Source: Juglans regia
Lineage: Eukaryota; Streptophyta; Magnoliopsida; Fagales; Juglandaceae
NCBI RefSeq assembly: GCF_001411555.2
Contig: NC_049915.1
Location: forward strand, 17,560,640 to 17,624,639
Length of the DNA: 64,000 bases
Reading direction: 5' to 3'
A program made the position numbers and the translations under genes. The notes under the pieces are model-generated. The model did no database searches. It saw only the letters and a program-made list of their open reading frames with translations, and had not been told where the DNA came from. Each line of letters opens with the position of its first letter. The first letter of the stretch is position 1. Of the stretch, positions 33,919-45,900 are shown in pieces.

Positions 33919-36900
33919 ATGAGTAGTAGTACCGGAGGAATAACAGGAAGAGGATCAGGTGGAGGAGGAGGTGATATTAATGATCAGTCTGAAGACGAAG
34001 GATATGAGATTGATCAGAAGCGCCTGAGAGACTCGAGCAAGAGGTACTCTTGGAAGGGGAACTTGGCGTCTTTGAAAAGAGAGCTGAGCCTCAGTACAGC
34101 TTTCAGTGGGCCGCTTGGAAGAGATCAACGGAGTACAAACGGCAGCAGATGGGATCGGTTTGTCATTCGTCCCGATAACTGGTACGTATACGTACGTACG
34201 TATTTCACTTCACTTCACTTCACTTCACTGTGTAATGTGTATGCAGAATGCATTTCTTTCTGCGTGTCTTCCTAATCTGCGTAGTTGAGCCTGTTTTCCT
34301 TGGGGCCTGATCTTGTGGCTGTTAGCGTCGGTTTGAAGAGGAGATAGAGATATTTTAGTTAAAAATAAATATTATTTTTTAATATTATTATTATTTTAAA
34401 TTTTAAAAAAATTAGTTAGATTTGGATATACAAATATTTTCATATTATTCTATTATTATAATTTTTTTAAATTTTTATATAAAAATATAATAAATAATTT
34501 AATTTTTTCAAATGTTAAAATAAAAATAATATTAAAAAATTATATATAATAATATTCTATTCAACTACTATTTAAAAGATCTAATTTCATCTTATTTGAA
34601 CTGTTTATCTAAACTCAATTTAAATTGAAATTTAAAAACATTAAATTCTTTATTATATTTTATATAAAAATTTAATAAAATTATAATAATAAAATAATAT
34701 AAAATAAAATATTCTCTAGATCCAAATTAGCTCTTAGAGGCTTATGGGGCCATACTTTTATTATCCTCACATGAAGGTCGATTACAGTTTGTTTTTGGCC
34801 GGCAGAAGTTCTGTCCAAAAAACATTTTTGACATTTCAGATAAAATTTGTTTTTTTCCTAAAAACAAAAGTCTCTTGGACCAAATAATTAAAATATTAAA
34901 CGCATCAAATCCATCTAAAAGAATAAAATAATATATTATAAGATTTTTTTTGCAGCTTTCATGTCTGTTAGGATAAAAAAATTATTTGTGTTTTTTTTAT
35001 TTTTTATAATTATAATGGCTTACTCGATAGATGATGTATTGACATACTAACATGTAAAGGAGAATTTTTATTTTTAAGTTTTTGGGTTAAATGTTTTTGT
35101 TTAATAATTTGATTTAAAAGATAAATTTTAAAATTATTTAAATAATAAATTCAAGAATTTATTGAAGTTGGGGTTTAGGATATTTGATTCCGCGCTAAAA
35201 TTTAGAGTTAGTTTGTTTTTAGAGATGAAATGAGTTGAGATTAAAGTTAAAAAATTAAATAAAATATTGTTAGAATATATTTTTTAATATTATTTTTATT
35301 TTAAGATTTGAAAAATTAAATTATTTATTTTATTTTATATGAAAATTTAAAAAAATTATAATAATAAAGTAAGATAAGATGAGATATTTTCTAAAAATAA
35401 AGCCTGATAAATGATTAAAAGAATGTTTTGAGAAAATAGAAATTCTTTTATAGTTTCAAAGATATTAATATTAAAAATAAGAAATTACGAGTTTCCAGAG
35501 TTCAAACATGCACTATACCATTCTTCCCCACCAGCTTCGGATGCTTACCTCCACCACCACCACCACGACCGTTTCTCCTCCTCCTCTAGTCGTTTCTCGT
35601 TAATCTCTACCTTGTTTCTCTTCTTCTACCTTCAGCTGCTTTCTTATGATCCCAACCCACATTAAATAGAGATACGTGGGATGTGATGACTGTTACTAGC
35701 TTAGCACCCAAATCTGCCGTCTCAATCAATCTGATGAAAAAGGGGGAACTTTGAAGAGATAAAGACAAAATCTGAGAATTTGAAATAATGGGTGCGGGAA
35801 ACGCAGGTGGTATGTGTTGTGGACGTATTTCATCCTGCTATGGGCGGTGTACTCGTCGTTCTTCACGCCCCTGGAGTTCGGTTTCTTCAGAGGACTCCCC
35901 GAAGACCTCTTCCTCCTCGATATCGCCGGCCAGTTCGCCTTCCTTATCGACATTGTCGTCCGCTTCTTCGTCGCCTATCGCGACACCCACTCATACTGCA
36001 TGATCTACGACCGCAATCTCATCGCGCTTCGGTAACTGTTCGGTTCTTTACTTCTTCTTCTTCTTTTTTTCCTTCTCTTACTTTTTAACCTATTTAATCA
36101 TGCAAGAATGTAACCGGTTTTTCTTATTTGCATAATTGTAGCTACTTGAAGTCTCGGTTCTTGGTTGATTTACTGGGTTGTTTTCCTTGGGATGCTATCT
36201 TCAAGGTACTGCCTTGATTTTTAATGTATTTTTTTACATTGGTTTTATTTTGTAATAAAAAATGTGGGCTGTTTTTTTTTTAAATAACATGCAGCATGTG
36301 GATCTTTTAATTTGTCAAGTTTTCTTATGCAATAAATTTGGATTGCGTTTTAATTTTCTGTTGGTAGAAAAGTTAAGATGGTACTTATCAAAAAAGAAAA
36401 AGAAAAGTTAAGATGGTAAAAGATAGAGAACATAAGAGAAATGGAAATACCAGTCTGTTTTTTATGAGTTCATCTTTATTCTGATATACGTCATAATGCT
36501 TTTGGCCAAATTAGATTAATAAAATTTCTAATTTAAAATCAAAATATCATGAAACAGAATCTAACTATACCGGTCCCAAAATTTCTGGTTCATGGTTGAG
36601 AAAAGACCATCATGAAGGCAATAGTTGAAGGAGAATCCATTAGCACGAGGAGGTGCACTGCAGTTGTTTGTATTTGGGGTAGTCGTGGACGATCTCCTTT
36701 CTTGCATTCTTGGATTATGGAGCATATAAAGGTAACTCTCAGAAACAGAAGCATGCAGCTCTTGGCAAAAAGGGATGACAGATTTGATGGCAGTGCATGG
36801 GGCCCATGTACTGTTCAAAATGCGGAGGTGCTCTGTGGGGAGGTGGAGCGAGACACTAGGACACTTCCGGTTGGGCGTATGGTAGTGGCCAGCGGTTGAG

Positions 36901-39900
36901 CACAGATTTGAGGTCGGTAGTAGGCAGTGGTTGGCCAACAGTTGGCCAGCTAGAAATGGTTGGCATTAAAAATAGGCTGAGATCCGAGTTGGTTTGACGA
37001 TGCGTGGCGGTCACGTGCTGGGCAGTGGGAGCTGAGGGTGGTCACGAGTGGAGGGAAATGGGCAGTGCTTCCGAAGGTAGGGATAGCTTGGTGAGTTGGT
37101 GGACCAAAAAGTTTTGATCTAACATTTAATGGCTTGAAGAAAAGAATAAAAAAACTAAGGAAAAAGGGAGAAGAAAAAGGAAAGAAAATTGGAGATGGAG
37201 GGAAGGAAGACACTTTTAGAGGAAGAGGAAGGGTGGAGGAAGGGAGAAGCCAGGCTGAGTTTTGGGGTGGGGGTTGCTAGGGTTTTGAACTTTGGGGGGA
37301 TAGGGTTGGGAGAGGCAGGGTTTTTCAAAGCAGTGTATCTGTTTTAGAAAAGGATCATATAGAAAAACTTATATAAGAAATATGATAAAATAAATATGTT
37401 GACTTTATAAACTACTGTAGTCCGTGAATTCATACAAAAATGATAACTAGGGTAGTTTGTAAACGTACAATGCAAGCGATCCTGGTATCTTATAATATTC
37501 TAGAATGTATCATCTTATATTTTTGTAAACCTCCATCTAGTTCCTTTTCTGGACTTTATTTGTTTTTTTTTTTCCACTTTCTATGCCTTTGTTCTTTCGA
37601 GTTCTTTGCAATATGCACAAGGTGACATAATACCATGTACTTGTGTATGTGTTGTAACACAGTTAAAAGTATTTTACCAGTCTGGCATAATTTATCTCAC
37701 AGCAGTAGCAATTATTTATTCTGCAATATCCAAGCTCTTAAGTAAGCAATGTCTCCACCACAGTGACTCAGAGCAGGAATGTCTTATGCCACCTTGCAAG
37801 CTTTAACTGCAATTACTATGAGCCCCAAAAAGGAGAAACACTTATTGAGATTGTCAATACCATACTATCCAAATTAGATTACAATGTTTGCTTTTGTGCA
37901 ATACGAAATTTTTTTTCTCTCTCCGTACACCTTTTGTTTTTTCGTGAGTTTGGCCTATGAAGATTCATGGCGGTGAGTTTTGCTTGAATAGGAAGGAAGA
38001 TGAGGCCTTCGAAACTGTTTGTTATAGAATCTAAGGCATTTGAGGTGAAAAGAGATGGTAAATATGTGCATCTCATCGAGAAGAGTTGGAGAGTTTTGAA
38101 AGCCATGAGCTTGGGGAAAGCCATGACAACATGGTTCACCAAGGCTTTAGAGGACTGTCTGAAGGTGGGAGAAAGGATTTCTATACTGTACATCAGGAAG
38201 GAGATATGAGTTTTATTGTACAGAGGTGTTCTAATTCCTGGGGCTATTACTTGGCATTGGTGGAGTATGAGGGTGGTGGTAGACGAAACTTTATTTTCAT
38301 ACTAGAGGATAGTGATGGCATGGGGTGGAGGAAGTTGGTGGATGTTTTGTGGGAGGCTGTGAGAGAAGGAGGACCACCACGTCTGCCTCCACCAGTGACA
38401 ACGGTGGTTTGGAACCAACCTCTTTCTCTTTCGTACAAGGAAGTCCTCCAACAACCGCGGCTCTCGGTGCAGACCCGTGAACATGGTAGGATGGGTGCAA
38501 GGGCTGACACATCGGACAACTTGAGAGGAGGTGTAGGCACAAATAGAGTAGGAAGTGCCGTCGGTTCAATAAGTGCCCAGAGTTCTGATGGTAGTGCAGG
38601 CACGCTGTCGGTTTGTAAGAGGATGGAGTGCTTCGTGCTCTGACTGACATGAGGAAATAGATGGGTGCAATGCAAATGAAATTGGATTTGCTTATACGGT
38701 GCGTTGAGGAAAGTATAGGGGAGGATATGGGCCTGGGCTTGGGCAGTATGTGCAAAGAAAACCCATTCATTGGGCGGTTTAAGTGGGAAGGCTGTTATGA
38801 GTGGGCTCAAACCGAAGGCAAACTTAGGCTCAGGCCCAAGTGGGCCAAACAAGTTAGGACCATCCAAGGCCCTTTTTGGCATAAACGGGATCCTTGTTTT
38901 GTAGGCCCTTCGCGCCCATCGTCAAGTGGGCTCCAGCCATAGTCGTCAGCCTTGACTGGGGTGTTCTTGCCATCGATTGCGATACCACCGGTGGTGGAGG
39001 AATGGGTGGATCCGATGGCGGAGGAGTCCACAGAGAGGAGATTCCCGACACTGAAAGTGGTTTCTCAACACTCCTCGCCGCCGACAGTCAATTTCCAGGC
39101 TGGGTGTTCACAGATAGGACCGACGAGAGGTTCTGTTGAAGGAGGGGTGACGCTACCCGAGGCATCCCCACTGGTGGGTATACCTGCAATGGCGACAAAT
39201 AGGTCCTTGACCTGTTCACCACCACAACGTGGAGCATCAGTGGAGGTTCCCGGCCAGACATGCCGATGAACATCTATGAGGTATTTTCTCCTCCAACGTG
39301 TGTTCCACAGTCGCCGATGGTTGCTCTATCTCTAATGGAGGCTTTGTTGCAGTTGGATCATTATGTTGAGCCATGGGAGGAAGGGGAATTTTGTGTGTAT
39401 TCCGATGCTCTCTCCCTCTTTGGCAGTGATGGGTTTGTGGTTGATGGGCTAGCCCAGAAGTTCATACCTATCGAAGAAGGGAGGTTGGTTGGGGAGAGTG
39501 GAAACCTATTGGGGGAGGAGGAGATGGGGATGTCAACTTCCCTGCAGTGGGTTCTTGGTGATGGGGAGCCCACTCCACTGAGTCGTATGTTACCGGATGA
39601 ATTCAGTGGGTCAGATTGGGTCCTACGCAAGGTAAAGGACCTTTAATTTTATGTGGGTATGGAGTGTGTGGGTTTTGAGGAATAGTTTATGGCCCTTCTT
39701 ACTGCTATTGAAGTGGCTCACTCAATCCAAGAAATCCGGAACTAAGAAACAGCGGGAGCTTAAGTGTCTCAATTGGTCGCTGAATTATGAGGGCAGCTCT
39801 AGCCGGGTTAGATCCAAAGGGAAGGGGCTGGTCTCTCTTTTACGAAGTCGAAAATTGTGTCTTGGAATGTCTGAGGGTTGAACGAGGCAAATAAGAGTCT

Positions 39901-42900
39901 TTGTATAAAAAATTTGCTTCGAGAATGGAGAGCGGACATAGTATGTCTACAAGAAACCAAGCTGAAAATGGTTTCTAGGAGAATAGTGCGAAGTGTTTGG
40001 AGTTGCATTTACACAGATTGGGTCTACCTTGCATCAAATGGGGTTTCGGGTGGTATTTTAGTGATGTGGGATAAACGAATTGTGGAGAAAATGAAGGATT
40101 TTGTGGGGGACTATTTAGTGGCTTGCTTTTTTAAGAGTGTGGAAGATAACTTTTTGTGTGCGTTTGTAGGTTTATATGGGCCGAACATAGACAATGATCG
40201 AAGACTTTTATGGGAGGAACTTGCCGGGTTACACAACTGGTGGAATCTCCCTTGGTGCATAGGTGGGGACTTTAACATTATTAGATTCCCTAGTGAAAGA
40301 GCTGGAGATAGCAGGATGCGCCCAACAATGACAGATTTTTCAGATTGTATTTTTGACTTAAATTTGTTGGATATCCCTCTCATGGGAGGTTCTTTTACTT
40401 GGTCTAATAATCAGATATAGTCCCGGTTGGATAGATTTTTAATTTCCCCTGAGTGGGAAGAGTACTTTCCAGAGGTGTGCCAAAAGAGGTTGCCTTGCCT
40501 ATGCTCAGATCATTTTTCCATCTTGCTGGATTGTGGTGGAATCCAAGGTGGTCGTCGCTATTTTAAGTTTGAGAATATGTGGCTTAAAAGTGAAGGTTTT
40601 GTGGAAAGGGTTAGGTAATGGTGGTCGTCGTATCAATTTGAAGGTAATCCCTCCTACATTCTAGTTGGCTAATTGAAAGCTTTGAAGCATGACCTTAAGC
40701 TTTGGAATTCTCTTTCTTTTGGAGACATAGGGAAGCAAAAGAAAACCTTGGTGGAAGAGCTCCAACAATTTGAGAGAGTACTTGATGATAGAGCCCTCTC
40801 TCCTGAAGAAGTAGAGCGGAAGACAGAGTTGGCCTCTGAGCTGGAGTGAGTATTATCTCTTGAGGAGATTTCATGGCGCCTGAAGTCACGAGCTTTGTGG
40901 TTGAAAGAAGGGGATCGAAACACAAAGTTTTTTCATAGAGTGACTAACTCTCATAAAAGAAATAATACCATTGAAATGCTAAATATCAATGGTATTAAAT
41001 GCAGGGAGGCTCTAGTGATCCGGGACCATGTGGTGGATTTTTTTGAACAACTGCTCACAGAAAGAGAGGGATGGAGGCCAAAGCTTGATGATCTTGGTTT
41101 TGATTCCATTGAGCCACATACTGCATCATGGTTGGAGCGTCCGTTTGAGGAAGTGGAGGTATATGATGTATTAAGACACATGGCTAAAGACAAAGCACCA
41201 CTAGGGCCAGATGGCTTCTCCTTGGGCTTTTTCCAGACATGCTGGAATATAGTAAAAGTAGACATCATGAATGTGTTTCAGGAATTATTCTTGGCTGGGA
41301 AGCTTGAGAAAAGCTTAAATGCTACTTTTATGGCGCTGATCCTGAAGAAGATTGGAGCATCGGAGGTAAAGGATTTTAGGCCCATTAGCCTCGTCAATGG
41401 GTATACAAAATTATTTCTAAGGTGCTCGCGAACAGATTAGGGGACACGTTGGGGAAGATAATAATGAAGCCGCAAAATGCGTTTGTTCGGGGTTGACAAA
41501 TTCTTGATTTAATCCTTATAGCAAATGAAGGCCTGGATAGTAGATTAAAATCATAATCCCCGGGGATTATTTGCAAGACATGGAAAAGGCATATGACCAT
41601 GTAAACTGGGATTTCCTTCTTTATTTGTTGGAGAGATGTGGCTTTGGGGAGACATGGAGAAAGTGGATAAACTGGTGCATCGTAATGGCAAAGTTCTCAA
41701 TCTTGATTAATGGCAACCCCAATGGTTTTTTCAATAGTTCTCGTGGCTTAAAGCAAGGTGACCCATTCTCCCCACTCTTATTTGTGATTATCATGGAGGC
41801 CCTTAGCAGGATGATTTCGATGATGGTTACAAATGGGTTTGTGTCTAGTTTTTCGGTTGGTGAACCCAATCATGACATTATTTCTTTGTCTCATTTACTT
41901 TTTGCAGATGATATATTATTATTCTGTGAGGTAGATCAAATTTAGTTGAAGGCAGTAAAGACACTTTTACTATGCTTCGAAGCAGCGTCAGGCTTGAAAG
42001 TGAACTTCGATAAGTCAGAGTTAGTGCCAGTGGGGAACGTTAGCAATACTCGGTAGCTAGCTAGCATACTTGGGTGTAAGGTAGCGTCTCTTCCCATGAC
42101 TTATTTGGGATTACCTTTGGGAGCTGCTTCACGGGCTTCATCCATTTGGAATACAGTCATTGAGAATATAGGAAGGAAACTAGCAGGGTGGAAGAGATTG
42201 TACTTGTCAAAGGGTGGTCGGTTAACTCTTATTAAGAGTATCCTTTCTAACTTACCTACATATTTTTTGTCTTTGTTCCCTATCCCAGCTAGTGTGGTGG
42301 CTTGGATTGAAAAACTATACCGTGACTTTTTGTGGAGTGGGTTGGGGGACGAATTCAAATACCACCTAGTCAGTTGGGATAAGGTGTGCAGGCCGCTCTT
42401 GTTAGGTGGGTTGGGTATAAAAAATTTGAGAACATTCAATCGGGCCATACTAGGGAAGTGGTTATGGTGGTATATTATGGAACTAGAAGCCTTATGGAAA
42501 TTGGTAGTTGATTGCAAATATGGAAGCTTGTGGGGTGGTTGGTGTACCGGTGAGGTAAGTGGGGCAAATGGAGTGGGGGTTTGGAAGCACATTAGGAGTG
42601 GGTGGGGGGGTGTTTAACCGCCACTCCAAATTAATATTGGGCGAGGGTTCCTAGATGAAGTTTTGGAGGGATAAATGGTGTGGGGACGAGGCCCTAAAGG
42701 ACTCATTTTCCGCTATATTCCGAGTGGCACGTGATCAAGAAGCCTTAGTAGCGGACCTCATTCGTCGATCAGGGGACCAAGTCTAGTGGAATGTCACATT
42801 TAGTAGAGCGGCGCAAGATTGAGAAGTGGACAGTTTTGAGGCTTTCTTCAGCCTATTATGTTCTGTCGTGCTGAATGGACAAGAAGCAGATAGGCTATGG

Positions 42901-45900
42901 TGGACACCGGTGGGTAAGGGTGCTTTCTCGGTTTGCTCTTTCTACAAGTCCCTTGCTATTTCACCAAACATCCAGTTTCCATGGTGGCGAATTTGGAGGA
43001 ATAAGACGCCTCCTAAAGCGACCTTCTTTACTTGGACAATAGCCCTGAGGAAGATTTTGACTACTAATAACTTGAGGAAGCGCAAGGTCGTCATCCTAGA
43101 CTGGTGTTGTATGTGTAAGCATTCTGGCGAGACAGTAGAACATCTCTTGTTACATTATGAGACAGCTAGAGTGTTGTGGACTGAAGTGTTTAGTTGGGTG
43201 GAGTTATCGTTTGTAATGTCCCGAGCTGTAACATGTGGTGCATTTGGCAAGTACGTAATGACCGGACTTTCGAAAACAAGGAGTGGTCTCCCGAGGAACT
43301 TTGAGCGTTATTTTTCCGTACTTTATTTCTATGGGCCATAGCTTTAGATTTAATGGCCTGAATTTTCATGATTTTCTTGTTTCCTCTACTTCGACTTAGA
43401 TAGGTCTTATCTCTTGTATATCATCTTGTGTACTTGGGCATTGCCTATCCTTATTAATGATATTGTTTACTTATAAAATAAAAAAAAGTTTGAGCATGCA
43501 TTATCATAAAGGAAGGCATTTGCTTTTCTTTGGTTTTTACTTTTTACAATATTGAATCCCCCTCCCCAAACCCCAGAAAAAGAGAAGGGAAAAAAGGAAA
43601 AGTGAAGAAGGTACATTTGGGTGATATGCTACAATTAAGGTACACATTATTATTAGTAGTTTTCTATAAATACTTAACAATAAAAGAAAAAAGAATGGGC
43701 AATTTATAACATTTAGTTCTTTTGTTATGGCATTATATTGTTCCATATGGTTTCTGGTTGATTACCATGTCACAATTTGTTTTATTTTTGAGTGAGCCTA
43801 ATAAATGCTTATGAGGAATCTCTTTTCTACTAAAGAAAGTAGTTGTTCTGTCTTTCTTACTTATCAAAAAAAAGAAAAAGAAAAGAGAGTAGTTATTCTT
43901 GTGACATCTTTACTTCACATTTGATTGCACTCCATTGAGTTTGACATGGACAACTTAACTCAGTAGTTCTTATTTGATGATCTGAACACAACTGCTCTAA
44001 ACAGGCTTCTGGTAGGAAAGAGGTAGTCAGGTACCTCTTGTGGATTAGGCTCAGTCGAGCACTCAGAGTGACAGAGTTTTTTGAGAAGTTGGAGAAAAAT
44101 ATCAGGATAAATTACCTCGGTACAAGAATTGTGAAACTTTTTGTTGTTGAACTCTATTGCACTCATACAGCTGCCTGCATCTTTTACTATCTTGCTACCA
44201 CTGTTCCTCCCGCGGAGGAAGGTTACACGTGGATTGGAAGTTTGAAATTGGGTGACTACAGCTATTCACACTTCAGAGAAATTGATCTTTGGAAGCGATA
44301 TGTGACATCTCTTTATTTCGCTATTGTTACCATGGCTACTGTTGGTAAGCCTGTCCATATCTCTCTCTTGAAGTAAAAAAAAAAGTTACTGTGTATCTGT
44401 ATGAGCCACACTCAAAGGTTACTGCACTTGTGTATGTGTGAGCTTATACTCTATTTTATGAATTTATCTTCTTTTTTTCTCAGGTTTGTCATAGTGTTTT
44501 TCTCATGAACATCTAAAACAGTACAATGATATCTTCTGATTTTGATATGAAGCAGTGCTATGGCATAACTATTTTCTTGGATCAGATATCGCACAGTACA
44601 TTATTTGTTAAATGCTGATAACTGTTCTCATCTCCAAATGAATTAATGCTATTTTCAATTTGAGTTTCTCATATCATATTTAGGATGCTTCACTGTATGT
44701 TCTATTCTATGCTTTATTTTGCAGGTTATGGAGAGATACATGCGGTCAATGTCAGAGAAATGATATTCATTATGTTTTATGTATCGTTTGACATGATTCT
44801 TGGTGCTTATCTGCTTGGTAACATGGCAGCACTGATAGTAAAAGGATCAAAGACAGAAAAGTTCAGGGATAAAATGGCAGACCTTATCAAATATATGAAT
44901 AAGAACAATCTTGATAGGAACATAAGCAAGGAGATCAAAGGTCATCTGCGATTACAATATGACCGCAGCATCACAGAAGTTGGTTTACTTCAGGATGTTC
45001 CATCCTCTATCCGGACTAAGGTATTGATAACTTTTCAGGTTCCTGTGCACCGTTGGTTTGGCTCAGTTTTACTAGTATGTGGTATGATTGATATAAATTG
45101 TCGCTCCATTCCTAATAGCCTAAGCTTTTGGGATAGATTCTTCTCCAACATGATATAAAAAGCTGGTTATTGTTTATGAGGTTTGGCTCAAGTCTTGGTA
45201 ACACTCTAGTATTTCTTCTGTTATAGAATTCCATGCTTGATATACCAAGCTCTCATGACAAATGATTCTCCAAAACATTACTCAACAATGGTTGGAGGCA
45301 TTTTGAGAATGTGAATCTGTGCAATTCCTCTTTGAGAAAAGTAATATTGGATGCTTTTCCTCATGTGGTCATAGACAAATACAAACATCAGTGCTTCTGA
45401 CATATCTTGAATGAAATTCTCTTTCACCCATACTTTAAGTTACAATTTCTTGGACAGAGGTTGGCGAGGGGACAGGGATTCAATATTTCCAATTGTGAAA
45501 TATGGACTACAAATTTCTTAGGACACATGACGGTCTGTTCACTATGTAATTTCAATGGAATGGATGGTAGAGTTTGTGGGGGACATCATGCAGAAAGGTC
45601 TGGCTACTTGAGCTGGACATGTTTGTCTAGTATTTGAGTCTATGATGTGAGGGTGTGAATAGGGCTGTAATTGAGCCAAGCTGAGCCAATCTTCGGCTTG
45701 CCGAGTTTGGCTCGCCTAAAAAAACTCGTGCTCGAAGATTTTTATTCTTGGTAAGCTAAACTCCAAACTCGAGCTCGAGCTCCGCTTGAGTTGTTTTTTT
45801 TTTTTTAAATAATATATAATAATTAATAGATTAGATAAATAAAAAATAAAAAATCTAATATTGAATTTGTACAACTAACAAGTAGAACTTCTATTGAATT

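Larger units (their letters stand above)
37951..43480 (+). mobile_element. LINE B (L1-type), nearly full length, in channel intron 3
   Basis: Domain order on the plus strand: ORF1-like N-terminal part (38000-38643: [24 protein letters not shown], then [19 protein letters not shown] after a frameshift); spacer; APE endonuclease (39855-40618: SWNV, stop, [37 protein letters not shown]); reverse transcriptase (40895-42617: [21 protein letters not shown], intact [10 protein letters not shown]); zf-RVT (42826-43341: [18 protein letters not shown]). It ends in an A-rich tail (about 43470-43490). Several nonsense and frameshift changes inactivate it. It is in the sense orientation of the host gene and accounts for most of the 7.8-kb intron. 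The 5' boundary is approximate and no target duplication was found. Confidence 0.92.

Noticed and set aside
36561..36938. 125-residue minus-strand open frame in channel intron 3
   Set aside because: No domain; it lies in a G-rich, probably transposon-derived part of the intron.
38247..38882. 211-residue minus-strand open frame
   Set aside because: It is the antisense shadow of the LINE B ORF1 region, whose plus-strand reading has family motifs.
42101..42592. 163-residue minus-strand open frame
   Set aside because: Antisense shadow of the LINE B reverse transcriptase thumb/connection region.
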